DNA of 37,515 nt from a virus: positions 1 through 37,515 of IMG/VR virus record IMGVR_UViG_3300025132_000113; one strand, written 5' to 3'. The position numbers and the translations under genes are program-made. The notes under the pieces were generated by a model. It did no database searches and had not been told where the DNA came from. It saw nothing but the letters and a program-made list of their open reading frames with translations. Below are positions 23,763 to 30,172 of this stretch, in pieces. Numbering within the stretch: position 1 is the stretch's first letter; the number at the start of each line of letters is the position of its first letter.

Positions 23763-26180
23763 CTAGGAATAAGCGTATGGGTTCTCTCCAGGTCTTAGAC
23801 ACGAAATGGTTTTCTGTACTGGTGGGCCATCTATATTCTTGATACCAGTGTTAGCAATGATTTCACTCCTTATCTTCTTTAGCCACCTTGTCTTGAATGT
23901 AACTTCTAGTTGCTTTAGAAGTATCTTATGTAACTCTTCAGCGTCAGTTGGGATGGTTGCAAAACAGTCATGGTTTGTAAGGATTTGAATATTTAATTCT
24001 CTACATGTGGAGACTACTTGGAGACATATTGCAGCATCAAAGCTAGTGATAGTGTTAGCCATTATTGAACGCTTAGTAATTCGAGCAGAAAACAGATCTT
24101 TATTTTCGTATTCGTTCCAAGGTGTCCATCTCCTTTTACCTCTTGTTAATGAGTGAACGCTCTTTCTTGGGTCAATCTCATCACCCAATTCAATAGGCCA
24201 ACCAACAGGTGAAGTCCATTTAATTTTTTTGTTCTGTTCTAATACTTGTTTGGCAACTAGCTTCAACCATTTCTGCAATCTGAAGCTTGAGTTTAAATAA
24301 TTATCCAATGACAATTTAATTATCTTTGCCAAGTAACAGGCTGGAGAAAGGTAATGATGTTGCCAGTCATAAACCATTTTGCCTGGGGCTTTCTCTTCTA
24401 ATCTTGCAACTAAATAATCTACAAGCCCTAAGTATTGCGCCCCATATATTGCAGTCATACAGGGGAGTTTCATTAACGATCTATCTATCCCATATTCAAG
24501 CCAAAGTTCTGCAAATTTCTTCTTGGTCGGATTGCTTTGTAGATCCTTAGTAACTTCCAAGTGAACATGATCAGCAACGACTTGATATAGATCGCTCTTT
24601 CTATCACCAACACAATTTGTCCAAGCCGCCAATCTATAATCTCCAGTCAACATGCTTGAGATTGCAACACCACTACAACATTGATCTAATCTGATTGGAC
24701 ATTTAGAAATGCTATTTGGATTGTCGATCTGTTCTTTAACAGCCCTGCACAGTTGTAGATATTGCCACTTATCTTTTGCATCTCTCCATAACTCAAGACG
24801 GTCTAACGGCGCTTCTGCTACCGCACACATCTGTTTAATATGATCTTCTCCCCACTTATGTCTTTTAATCCATAGATCATTGATTCCATAGTGTCCTGCT
24901 GCTGCTATTAATAACCATGAAAAACCTTCTTCACTACAGCGTTTACCCTTAGCAAAATTAATACAAGCCTTAGACCAATCTGGCCCTTGATGTGTTGCAA
25001 GTTTATTCAATGTGTAGATTCTTCCTCTTTGATCTGCGAAATATTGGTTGTAAACAGTACGTCCTGCGACCTCTTCTAATTCCCTTATGTCTTGTTCAAT
25101 TTTATTTCTAATTGCTGCACCATTGTTGCGATCTTTTTGTGCGGCCCATCTCTCTTTTACATAATTTTTATATGCTTCTGATCCTATATGTTCTGTTGGT
25201 GCTACAGGCTCTTCTTTGGGGTCACGTTGGACTGGAAATAACCCACGAATATTGCAGTCCCACGCAGTTCTCATATCACCCACCATCGGTCTGTCGATTT
25301 CTACTGCTTGATCCTCTAAGTAGTGGGCTGGTTTTTTAATTACCCTTAGATCTCTCTCAGTGATGTAACTAATATCATTTCTTGATCTTATAAATGGCTT
25401 GTTCTCTCCTCGCCTATACATTGTCCAACAAGGCTTAGGCTTGATTAATAAAGGCAGCCTTCTTACTGGTGTTGGCTTTGGTGGGTTCCTTTTAATAATT
25501 TCTTGAGTAGCTTCTGTTGCATCAACAATTGTTTTGATCTTTCCCTTGTTACTTAAAGGCAAGATCTCAATCAGATTTGTATGAGCAACAATGACCTGAA
25601 GTAATAATCCTCCGACTTCTTTCTGCTGAATAGTTGTCCAACGTTCATCCTCAATCCGTAGCTGCTGCAATATTCTTTTGTTACTTAAAGCTTTTGGCCC
25701 CTTCTTTTTCTTGATTAAACGCATCAAGTGAGGGTTCATCTTCTCAACTTTCCCTGCCCTTAACTCATCCTCTAATGCTCGGCCTATCCCTTTAGCTAAA
25801 TCATTTTCATAAGGTCTAGAGCTAATGGTGTCTAGCACCACACTTAAAGCAATTGAAGATATAGTTCTTGGCCCTCTATTTGTTACATGTAAAAGCAAAG
25901 GCCATGCTGCAAAATGTGGCCCAGGTTTATGTGGATTTTCTAGAAGATCTTCTAATAATATTCCTAAACCAATTGATATTTTTTCAGCGTTCTCATTAAA
26001 CAAAACTCTTCCATACTCAGTAACACTTTCATTGCCCTGAGCTTTTAATTTTGCTCGGTCATTAATTGCTTTCCATTTAGCATTTTCTTTCTCCCTAGCC
26101 TCACGTTTTTTCTGAAGCGAAATGGTTTCAGTGGATGGAAAATTTGCGTTGTATTCCCCCTTTTTTCCCCCTTTTTCCAT
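23763..26180 (-). CDS. Single-subunit T7-type DNA-directed RNA polymerase (805 aa)
   Basis: Transcribes the phage genome from phage promoters. All catalytic landmarks are present: motif A RLDQCCSG with Asp499; motif B RSLMKLPCMTAIYG with Arg567, Lys571 and Tyr579, at the same spacing as T7 Arg627, Lys631, Tyr639; motif C NHDCFATIP with His737 and Asp738. The protein ends PYAYS, matching the aromatic C-terminal foot (FAFA in T7). T7 RNAP is 883 aa; the N-terminal domain is shorter here. The ATG at 26180 immediately follows the stop of a 67-aa ORF and has no Shine-Dalgarno, suggesting coupling. It lies between the integrase/tRNA and the SSB operon, so its expression sets the onset of the whole left arm. 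Confidence 0.97.
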   Translation of the reverse strand: MEKGGKKGEYNANFPSTETISLQKKREAREKENAKWKAINDRAKLKAQGNESVTEYGRVLFNENAEKISIGLGILLEDLLENPHKPGPHFAAWPLLLHVTNRGPRTISSIALSVVLDTISSRPYENDLAKGIGRALEDELRAGKVEKMNPHLMRLIKKKKGPKALSNKRILQQLRIEDERWTTIQQKEVGGLLLQVIVAHTNLIEILPLSNKGKIKTIVDATEATQEIIKRNPPKPTPVRRLPLLIKPKPCWTMYRRGENKPFIRSRNDISYITERDLRVIKKPAHYLEDQAVEIDRPMVGDMRTAWDCNIRGLFPVQRDPKEEPVAPTEHIGSEAYKNYVKERWAAQKDRNNGAAIRNKIEQDIRELEEVAGRTVYNQYFADQRGRIYTLNKLATHQGPDWSKACINFAKGKRCSEEGFSWLLIAAAGHYGINDLWIKRHKWGEDHIKQMCAVAEAPLDRLELWRDAKDKWQYLQLCRAVKEQIDNPNSISKCPIRLDQCCSGVAISSMLTGDYRLAAWTNCVGDRKSDLYQVVADHVHLEVTKDLQSNPTKKKFAELWLEYGIDRSLMKLPCMTAIYGAQYLGLVDYLVARLEEKAPGKMVYDWQHHYLSPACYLAKIIKLSLDNYLNSSFRLQKWLKLVAKQVLEQNKKIKWTSPVGWPIELGDEIDPRKSVHSLTRGKRRWTPWNEYENKDLFSARITKRSIMANTITSFDAAICLQVVSTCRELNIQILTNHDCFATIPTDAEELHKILLKQLEVTFKTRWLKKIRSEIIANTGIKNIDGPPVQKTISCLRPGENPYAYS

Positions 26181-26384
26181 CTATTTACTCTGTACCTGTG
26201 TATCGCCTTTATTTTCCCCCGAAACACTAGGTTTTAGAACTACTTTGCACTGGTGGAATGGTCGCCAACGGATTTTAAGTCTGGTGGTTTCATCAAGAAC
26301 ACTGACTGGTACTAAAGGGCTTTCATTGTTTTGATTGTAGATCATGGTGTAAAAAGTGCAAAAATTTGGTCTTGGTAGACGCAT
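26181..26384 (-). CDS. Possible small protein coupled to the RNA polymerase (67 aa)
   Basis: ATG at 26384 (MRLPRPNF) to a TAG whose last base touches the polymerase ATG. The sequence looks protein-like (SPLVPVSVLDETTRLKIRWRPFHQCKVVLKPSV) and fills a gap that is otherwise unexplained. Against it: no clear Shine-Dalgarno and no family recognised. If it is not a gene, the stretch is the leader of the polymerase. Confidence 0.5.
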   Translation of the reverse strand: MRLPRPNFCTFYTMIYNQNNESPLVPVSVLDETTRLKIRWRPFHQCKVVLKPSVSGENKGDTQVQSK

Positions 26385-26400
26385 GATTGTGTGCAAGTTC

Positions 26401-26416
26401 CACCTAGGGTTATAGG
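26401..26416. promoter_or_regulatory. Imperfect motif 2 dyad between tRNA-Leu and RNA polymerase
   Basis: CACCTAGGGTTATAGG: the arms CCTA and TAGG are kept, but the spacer is 6 rather than 4 bases. A degraded TGCA/TGCG element (26382-26396, minus TTGCACACAATCATGCG) lies next to it. Together they sit at the head of the polymerase unit, 17 bases before the tRNA. Confidence 0.35.
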
Positions 26417-26432
26417 ATTGTAAAAACCACTT

Positions 26433-26518
26433 GCCAGCGTGGTGGAATTGGTAGACACACAGGACTTAAAATCCTGAGATGCGCAAGCATCGTACGAGTT
26501 CAAGTCTCGTCGCTGGTA
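26433..26518 (+). tRNA. tRNA-Leu, anticodon UAA
   Basis: An 86-base gene with a complete cloverleaf: acceptor GCCAGCG (26433-26439) pairs with CGCTGGT (26511-26517, one G-U) and discriminator A is at 26518. The anticodon stem-loop is CAGGA-CTTAAAA-TCCTG, reading UAA, which decodes leucine codon UUA. The long variable arm (ATGCGCAAGCAT) is typical of tRNA-Leu, and the T arm ACGAG-TTCAAGT-CTCGT is present. CCA is not encoded and there is no intron, although many cyanobacterial tRNA-Leu(UAA) genes carry a group I intron. The integrase stop codon begins at the very next base. It probably doubles as the attachment site (next entry). Confidence 0.93.
26475..26518. other. Candidate phage attachment site (attP) in the 3' half of tRNA-Leu
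   Basis: Integrases of this type recombine in the 3' half of tRNA genes and lie next to attP. Here the integrase stop touches the tRNA 3' end. P-SSP7 is reported to carry a 42-bp match to its host's tRNA-Leu downstream of its integrase. The exact crossover cannot be set without a host genome; the limits given cover the 3' end from the anticodon stem onwards. Confidence 0.5.
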
Positions 26519-27526
26519 TTAGTTCTCAAGAGCATCAATACAATCACTCAAGGCTATTGTATTTGTATGTAGATAAACTTGCACCGCCGCAAGGCTTTTC
26601 CATCCTCCAAATTGTTTGATTTTTAATAATTGAACACCTTTCTTTGCCAATTTTGTGGCGCAAGTATGCCTAGTGCAATGCCAAGTCAATCGCTTGTCAT
26701 CTTCGATGCCCATTTCTCTTTTAACTTCTTTAATTAATCTTCTTAAAATGTTGTAAGTAATCTCATCTCTCCATACATAATCATCCTTTCTCTTTCCTTC
26801 TATCCAAGGCTTAATCGCTTTATACGCTCTATTTGTCATAGGAACAGTTCGAGGTTCTCCATTCTTTGATTTATAGATAAGCACTTCTTTAGTTTTTAAA
26901 TTTACATGTTTAACTTTTACCCTTAAAGATTCTCCCCACCTCGTACACATATCTAATGACCATTTGAATAGATCAACTAACTGTATGTAACCGCAATCAG
27001 TCCAGTATTGAATAAAAAAAGCTTCTTCATCTTCTTCAAAACATCTCTTAGGTCTTTTTACATCTTTTAAAAATGGTGGTAATACTGGATATTCTTTTAA
27101 ATGACCAAAGGTAATGGCAGCGCCAATCATTCCTTTTAAATAAGTTTGTTTCTTATTAACTGTTGTCGGTTGCTTGTCCTCAGATAATTGATCTTCTCTG
27201 AAATCCTGCCATTGGTTTGCATCAATATCTTTTAATAAAAAATCCTCGCCAAAGAATCTAATAATTTGATTGCTTCCATGCATACAAGCATCGGATGAAG
27301 CAAGGTCTTTCCATACTGTTCTCTCTGCTAACTTCTGCGCCTCACCTAAAGTTATATGCAGTTTTACTTGTCGTGTTTGTTTAGCTTTTTTCTTAAATAA
27401 CTCATTAAATTCTTTTTGCTTTGCAAGTGCATCTTGCTTTGTCTTGCAACTTGTTTGCCTTCTAGCGCCATTGATAGTGACATCAACGATATAGCCCTTC
27501 TGGGCTTTGCGGATAGTTCCTAGCAT
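26519..27526 (-). CDS. int: Tyrosine site-specific recombinase (integrase, 335 aa)
   Basis: Catalyses phage integration and excision. Catalytic residues appear in order: Arg196 (DMCTRWGES), Lys219 (IYKSKNGEPRTVPM), His283 and Arg286 (TWHCTRHTC), Trp309 (FGGWKS) and Tyr318 (VYLHTNT). The N-terminal half contains the arm-binding region (residues 1-55) and the core-binding SAM-like domain (about 80-150). The gene is minus strand with its end against tRNA-Leu. Its leader carries the repeat GGTTGGTGGTTGTTG (27537-27551), shared with the ArdC leader. Complete, with no sign of decay. Confidence 0.95.
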   Translation of the reverse strand: MLGTIRKAQKGYIVDVTINGARRQTSCKTKQDALAKQKEFNELFKKKAKQTRQVKLHITLGEAQKLAERTVWKDLASSDACMHGSNQIIRFFGEDFLLKDIDANQWQDFREDQLSEDKQPTTVNKKQTYLKGMIGAAITFGHLKEYPVLPPFLKDVKRPKRCFEEDEEAFFIQYWTDCGYIQLVDLFKWSLDMCTRWGESLRVKVKHVNLKTKEVLIYKSKNGEPRTVPMTNRAYKAIKPWIEGKRKDDYVWRDEITYNILRRLIKEVKREMGIEDDKRLTWHCTRHTCATKLAKKGVQLLKIKQFGGWKSLAAVQVYLHTNTIALSDCIDALEN

Positions 27527-27536
27527 GATTCAGTTT

Positions 27537-27551
27537 GGTTGGTGGTTGTTG
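27537..27551 (-). repeat. Motif 3 leader repeat upstream of integrase
   Basis: GGTTGGTGGTTGTTG on plus (minus CAACAACCACCAACC), 10 bases before the integrase ATG. An 18-base exact match including three upstream T/G bases exists at 32437-32454; variants lie at 29838 and 31132. Confidence 0.6.
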
Positions 27552-27552
27552 T

Positions 27553-27870
27553 TTAAATTTTGTCGAGCTGGCGTTTTAATGCTTTGCCTTTAGGTTTTAG
27601 CCAAACACAAAAGCGTCGGCCTTCTTCTGGGTCAGGTTGAACTTCTAATAATTCAAAGCCTTTATATCCTTTTCTATGAGTTTCGCCTAAAGCATTAATA
27701 GTTCTGCTCACTGTTGAATTAGTCAGGTTTAATGCCTCTTCTATCTCTGAATAGGTGCATCCCTCGTTCTGACAAACAAAGATAAACACCTGAACATGAT
27801 GTAGCGGCATCCCTGTCGGATTAATAGTGGCAAAGGCTTCAAGACCTTTCTCCAATTCAAATAAATCCAT
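27553..27870 (-). CDS. MarR-like winged-helix regulator (105 aa)
   Basis: Probable DNA-binding repressor or activator of the lysis/integration switch. The core (residues 22-100) is a winged-helix domain: MPLHHVQVFIFVCQNEGCTYSEIEEALNLTNSTVSRTINALGE is helix 1, then the helix-turn-helix with recognition helix NSTVSRTINAL, then a beta wing around LLEVQPDPEEGRRFCVWL and a final helix. It resembles the 115-aa protein upstream, and the two look like diverged paralogues. Its own leader contains an exact motif 2 dyad (27883-27898) and a motif 1 dyad (27901-27914), suggesting autoregulation. AGGAGG, part of motif 2, is 12 bases from the ATG. Confidence 0.8.
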   Translation of the reverse strand: MDLFELEKGLEAFATINPTGMPLHHVQVFIFVCQNEGCTYSEIEEALNLTNSTVSRTINALGETHRKGYKGFELLEVQPDPEEGRRFCVWLKPKGKALKRQLDKI

Positions 27871-27882
27871 CCGTTGTAGTGC

Positions 27883-27898
27883 CTCCTACCCCTAGGAG
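27883..27898. promoter_or_regulatory. Motif 2 operator-like dyad before the 105-aa regulator
   Basis: CTCCTA-CCCC-TAGGAG, a perfect inverted repeat with the same arms as the site at 23737. It lies between motif 1 (27901) and the start codon, a position suited to blocking transcription or translation. Confidence 0.65.
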
Positions 27899-27900
27899 AT

Positions 27901-27914
27901 ATGCAGCTTTGCAG
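27901..27914 (-). promoter_or_regulatory. Motif 1 dyad before the 105-aa regulator
   Basis: Plus ATGCA-GCTT-TGCAG; minus CTGCAAAGCTGCAT, preceded on the minus strand by GGTTAAATTTGAT. Adjacent to the motif 2 dyad. Confidence 0.5.
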
Positions 27915-28095
27915 ATCAAATTTAACCTGCTTTTGTACCTTGTGTCCATTGCTTAATTTTTTGAAAACTTTTTGAAAACCATATGAGGCATGGAGAATAA
28001 ACTCCTTGTAGCCACTTTCAAGAGGTATGGTAACGCTCAGTAAAAGCTCTCTTTCCATTCGATTGTTTGCGAAGTTCGTTTATTCCTAAGTGCGT

Positions 28096-28111
28096 CGCCT
28101 ATCCCTAGGAA
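28096..28111. promoter_or_regulatory. Motif 2 operator-like dyad (variant) between winged-helix genes
   Basis: CGCCTA-TCCC-TAGGAA: inner arms CCTA/TAGG and the 4-base spacer are kept; outer bases differ by one in each arm from CTCCTA/TAGGAG. Confidence 0.45.
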
Positions 28112-28134
28112 ACAAGAACGTTATTACAATACAT

Positions 28135-28148
28135 CTGCACCTATACAA
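28135..28148 (-). promoter_or_regulatory. Motif 1 (degenerate) downstream of the 115-aa regulator
   Basis: Plus CTGCA-CCTA-TACAA; minus TTGTATAGGTGCAG, close to the 20540 site (CTGCATAGTTGCAG). Preceded on the minus strand by the AT-rich TTCTATA. Confidence 0.4.
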
Positions 28149-28158
28149 TATAGAACAG

Positions 28159-28506
28159 CTAGTCTGACAAATAGTTACCAATTAGGTCTTTTCCTACATC
28201 GGTAAGTATCAATTGATAGCCTCGTTTATGTGGGTGTTCCCTTCGTTGTATTAATGGTTCACCTCCTTGATTAATCCATTTCCCCTTGCTGTACCTACCT
28301 CTTCCTGATAGGTAATGAATTACTCTTGTAACTGTTGTAAGAGGCATAGATTCACCTCTTTCATTAAGCATTATCGAAGTCAAATCAGAGATGTTATCAA
28401 CACCTGAAGCGACAAACAACAATGCCTCCACCTGTGTAGTAGTGATTATTTTATTTCTTTTCCTGAACTCACTTAGAAAAGAGGCAAATTTAAAAGTGTC
28501 ATTCAT
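28159..28506 (-). CDS. Winged-helix regulator, paralogue of the 105-aa protein (115 aa)
   Basis: Has the same fold order as its neighbour: TTTQVEALLFVASGVDNISDLTSIML, a recognition helix LTTVTRVIHYLSG, a basic wing (GGEPLIQRREHPHKRGYQLIL) and the closing helix TDVGKDLIGNYLS. The two proteins align across their length, with an extra 12-residue insertion (GRGRYSKGKWIN) here. Likely DNA-binding. ATG overlaps the stop of the upstream gene by 4 bases, so it belongs to the small-gene operon that begins with ArdC. Confidence 0.78.
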   Translation of the reverse strand: MNDTFKFASFLSEFRKRNKIITTTQVEALLFVASGVDNISDLTSIMLNERGESMPLTTVTRVIHYLSGRGRYSKGKWINQGGEPLIQRREHPHKRGYQLILTDVGKDLIGNYLSD

Positions 28507-28655
28507 TTTTTAACCTCCTTTGCTTGTGGTTTTCTTTTGGGTTTCGTTGCTAGACCTCGTTCTGGACTGGATTCCATTAATTTAACCAGCTTTTCTAAGG
28601 CATTTGCACACCTGTTGAGATCAATTTCAGCATCAGATTTAAAGACTCTTTGCAT
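28503..28655 (-). CDS. Small basic protein (50 aa), start corrected
   Basis: Starts at ATG 28655 (MQRVFKSDAEIDLNRC), which has a strong GGAGGAGGAAG Shine-Dalgarno directly upstream; a longer frame to 28703 lacks one. A helix (RCANALEKLVKLMES) is followed by a very basic tail (KPKRKPQAKEVKK). It overlaps both neighbours. Function unknown; small basic proteins in such blocks often target host enzymes, but nothing here shows which. Confidence 0.7.
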   Translation of the reverse strand: MQRVFKSDAEIDLNRCANALEKLVKLMESSPERGLATKPKRKPQAKEVKK

Positions 28656-28923
28656 CTTCCTCCTCCTTAGATATTTCAATCCATAGCTCTTTGTTTTCAG
28701 CATGAATCAAGACGTGATTAAGCGCTTTCGCTATCGTTTCTTGATTCTCTTTTAATTGTTTAAGTAATTTAAAAAGTGTCTTTACCTCTTGCGTTAAGCT
28801 ACTCATCCTTTGGGCAAAGGTAGCTAACGCCTCCATCACGTTTAATCTATCCCCTTGAGATAGTTGCCTAGCCCTCGCTAACTCGTAGCCGAGATCATCA
28901 AAATCTATTTTATCTTTAGTCAT
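28639..28923 (-). CDS. Small helical protein (94 aa), unknown
   Basis: Almost entirely predicted helix and coiled coil: LNVMEALATFAQRMSSLTQEVKTLFKLLKQLKENQETIAKALNHVL. Possibly oligomeric. The ATG overlaps the stop of the 45-aa gene (ATGA) and it has an AAAGGAGGTTAA ribosome site. No family recognised. Confidence 0.75.
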   Translation of the reverse strand: MTKDKIDFDDLGYELARARQLSQGDRLNVMEALATFAQRMSSLTQEVKTLFKLLKQLKENQETIAKALNHVLIHAENKELWIEISKEEEDAKSL

Positions 28924-29057
28924 TTAACCTCCTTTAATGGTTCTGGGAATTGGTCAGTTAGATGATGAAACCATGCGTCCTCCTGAGCCGCATAAATAGC
29001 GGCTTTATCAGGATCAGGTAAGTTGATTTCTTCTATTCGTAATTGATTCTTATCCAT
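28920..29057 (-). CDS. Micro-protein (45 aa), unknown
   Basis: MDKNQLRIEEINLPDPDKAAIYAAQED begins it and it ends QFPEPLKEVK. Start ATG 29057 is preceded by GGAGGTTTGCA and overlaps the stop of the 82-aa gene by 8 bases. The stop overlaps the next ATG (ATGA). Acidic and hydrophilic. Supported by position and ribosome site rather than by homology. Confidence 0.7.
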   Translation of the reverse strand: MDKNQLRIEEINLPDPDKAAIYAAQEDAWFHHLTDQFPEPLKEVK

Positions 29058-29298
29058 TGCAAACCTCCTGTAACTTTTGAACTGTATTAATCATTTTTAG
29101 TTGATCACTTTTTATCTTTTTATATAACTTGTTTACTTTCTTTACTGCGCTGTATCCATGCTCATTTGTTTCTTTTAGTTCCTTTAAACCGTAGTTTTTG
29201 CTGACTAGATCACAATAATATTTAAGGAAAGCTAATTCACTTAAATTCATTTCAAGGATGCCTGTTTTCTTATCAAGCATTTCATCAAGATTTGGCAT
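29050..29298 (-). CDS. Small protein (82 aa), unknown
   Basis: Helical and lysine-rich, with MNLSELAFLKYYCDLVSKNYGLKEL in the middle and VNKLYKKIKSDQLKMINTVQKLQEV toward the end. A good Shine-Dalgarno (TTGGAGGAC) precedes the ATG at 29298. Overlaps the 54-aa gene upstream by 14 bases and the 45-aa gene downstream. Confidence 0.75.
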   Translation of the reverse strand: MPNLDEMLDKKTGILEMNLSELAFLKYYCDLVSKNYGLKELKETNEHGYSAVKKVNKLYKKIKSDQLKMINTVQKLQEVCNG

Positions 29299-29449
29299 GA
29301 GAGTTTGTCCTCCAATAGTTAATTAGTTTGGTTAATTCATCTATTCGCTTTTGCGCTAGATAAATCTTTTCTTTAGTAGTGTTATTTATTTTATTAATCC
29401 AATTAGTTCTAACTGGATAATAAACATTTTGAATAGGATGATGTACCAT
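29285..29449 (-). CDS. Micro-protein (54 aa), unknown
   Basis: Begins MVHHPIQNVYYPVRTNWINKIN and ends in a basic helix (IYLAQKRIDELTKLINYWR). It fills an otherwise empty gap in the operon, keeps the operon's overlap pattern (14 bases with the next gene), and a GGTGAG element lies upstream at the end of the 117-aa gene. Not recognised. Confidence 0.6.
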   Translation of the reverse strand: MVHHPIQNVYYPVRTNWINKINNTTKEKIYLAQKRIDELTKLINYWRTNSHAKS

Positions 29450-29473
29450 TATTAATTAAGTGTTACTCACCTG

Positions 29474-29827
29474 TTAAAGTACCTCATATTTATATAAATT
29501 AGCAGCCATGTCACCATGCGCTAAATCAACATTTTTTGTCTTTAGTTCTTCTTCTGTAAACTCTTTATAATAACCAATACTACCTCCAACATAACGACGA
29601 GTCTCCATAGGATTTCTTTCCCTTGCATATAAATAATATTTACATGCAAATGTATTAAGTTCGCCGCTTGCATGAGTAGGAATCAATGTAAGTTTTTCAA
29701 CATTGTACTTTTTACTTTTAGTCCTTCTGCCTACTTCTAAAATCATTTCTCTTTTACTGTAAGTATCATGAATACTTGCCTTAATCCTTTGCTTATACTT
29801 AAGCTTTAAGAACTGCTCATAGTCCAT
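29474..29827 (-). CDS. Protein of unknown function (117 aa)
   Basis: Very basic and tyrosine-rich (QRIKASIHDTYSKREMILEVGRRTKSKKYNVEKLTLIP, then YYLYARERNPMETRRYVGGSIGYY). A compact beta-rich fold is likely. Its leader holds a variant of motif 3 (29838-29852) 11 bases before the ATG, and a hairpin lies further upstream. Not recognised. Confidence 0.72.
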   Translation of the reverse strand: MDYEQFLKLKYKQRIKASIHDTYSKREMILEVGRRTKSKKYNVEKLTLIPTHASGELNTFACKYYLYARERNPMETRRYVGGSIGYYKEFTEEELKTKNVDLAHGDMAANLYKYEVL

Positions 29828-29837
29828 AATTTACCTC

Positions 29838-29852
29838 GGTTGATGGTTGTTG
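29838..29852 (-). repeat. Motif 3 leader repeat (one mismatch) upstream of the 117-aa gene
   Basis: GGTTGATGGTTGTTG on plus, one base different from the integrase copy. Located between the hairpin at 29878 and the ATG at 29827. Confidence 0.5.
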
Positions 29853-29877
29853 AATAGATGACATTTAAGCCATCCAT

Positions 29878-29902
29878 GAAGCCCACTGATTAAGAAGGCT
29901 TC
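29878..29902 (-). terminator. Hairpin between 86-aa and 117-aa genes
   Basis: GAAGCC (29878-29883) / GGCTTC (29897-29902), 6-bp perfect stem with a 13-base loop, just after the stop of the 86-aa gene. No T-run follows on the minus strand, so it is a weak terminator or an mRNA-processing hairpin. Confidence 0.4.
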
Positions 29903-29911
29903 AGGGATAGA

Positions 29912-30172
29912 TTAATTAACTTCGTATCTTTCTAAATATGCTTTCTTTTCTTGTTCTCTATCTTTTACAATCTGTTTATAAAAATCTATTTGTTCATCCA
30001 TTAAAGTTAGCTTTCTAATTTGTGTTTTATAATCATTTTCTTTTGCTCTTTCTAGATCGTTATAAGTACAAACAATATCATCATCGGCTTTATCTCCTAG
30101 GGATGACCACGCCTTCTCAGCCCTTTTTAAGGCTGAGTTAAAGCGTTCTTTATATGTATTAGTTTTATTCAT
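29912..30172 (-). CDS. Small coiled-coil protein (86 aa), unknown
   Basis: Highly charged: KERFNSALKRAEKAWSSLGDKADDDI, then a helix KENDYKTQIRKLTLMDEQIDFYKQIVKDREQEKKAYLERYE. Its ATG directly follows the ArdC stop. Probably co-expressed with ArdC. No domain recognised. Confidence 0.75.
   Translation of the reverse strand: MNKTNTYKERFNSALKRAEKAWSSLGDKADDDIVCTYNDLERAKENDYKTQIRKLTLMDEQIDFYKQIVKDREQEKKAYLERYEVN

Larger units (their letters stand above)
27871..28158. other. Regulatory gap between the two winged-helix genes
   Basis: A 288-bp stretch without a convincing gene. It contains two motif 2 dyads (27883, 28096) and two motif 1 dyads (27901, 28135). An open frame on the minus strand (to 28058) runs across these sites and into the 105-aa gene out of frame, so it is taken as a shadow. 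Likely the main control point of the left arm's early genes. Confidence 0.55.

Noticed and set aside
26161-26180. Poly-T/C tract (plus) at the start of RNA polymerase as a possible terminator
   Set aside because: It encodes the lysine/glycine-rich N-terminus of the polymerase and has no stem.
26433-26518. The tRNA as a host-phage junction (prophage boundary)
   Set aside because: Genes on both sides (integrase and T7-type RNA polymerase with its SSB operon) are phage genes, and the tRNA is intact, so it lies within the phage sequence unless the assembly is chimeric.
27741-28058. Minus-strand frame of 105 codons between the winged-helix genes
   Set aside because: It runs out of frame into the 105-aa regulator and over two operator-like dyads; the composition is not protein-like beyond its start.
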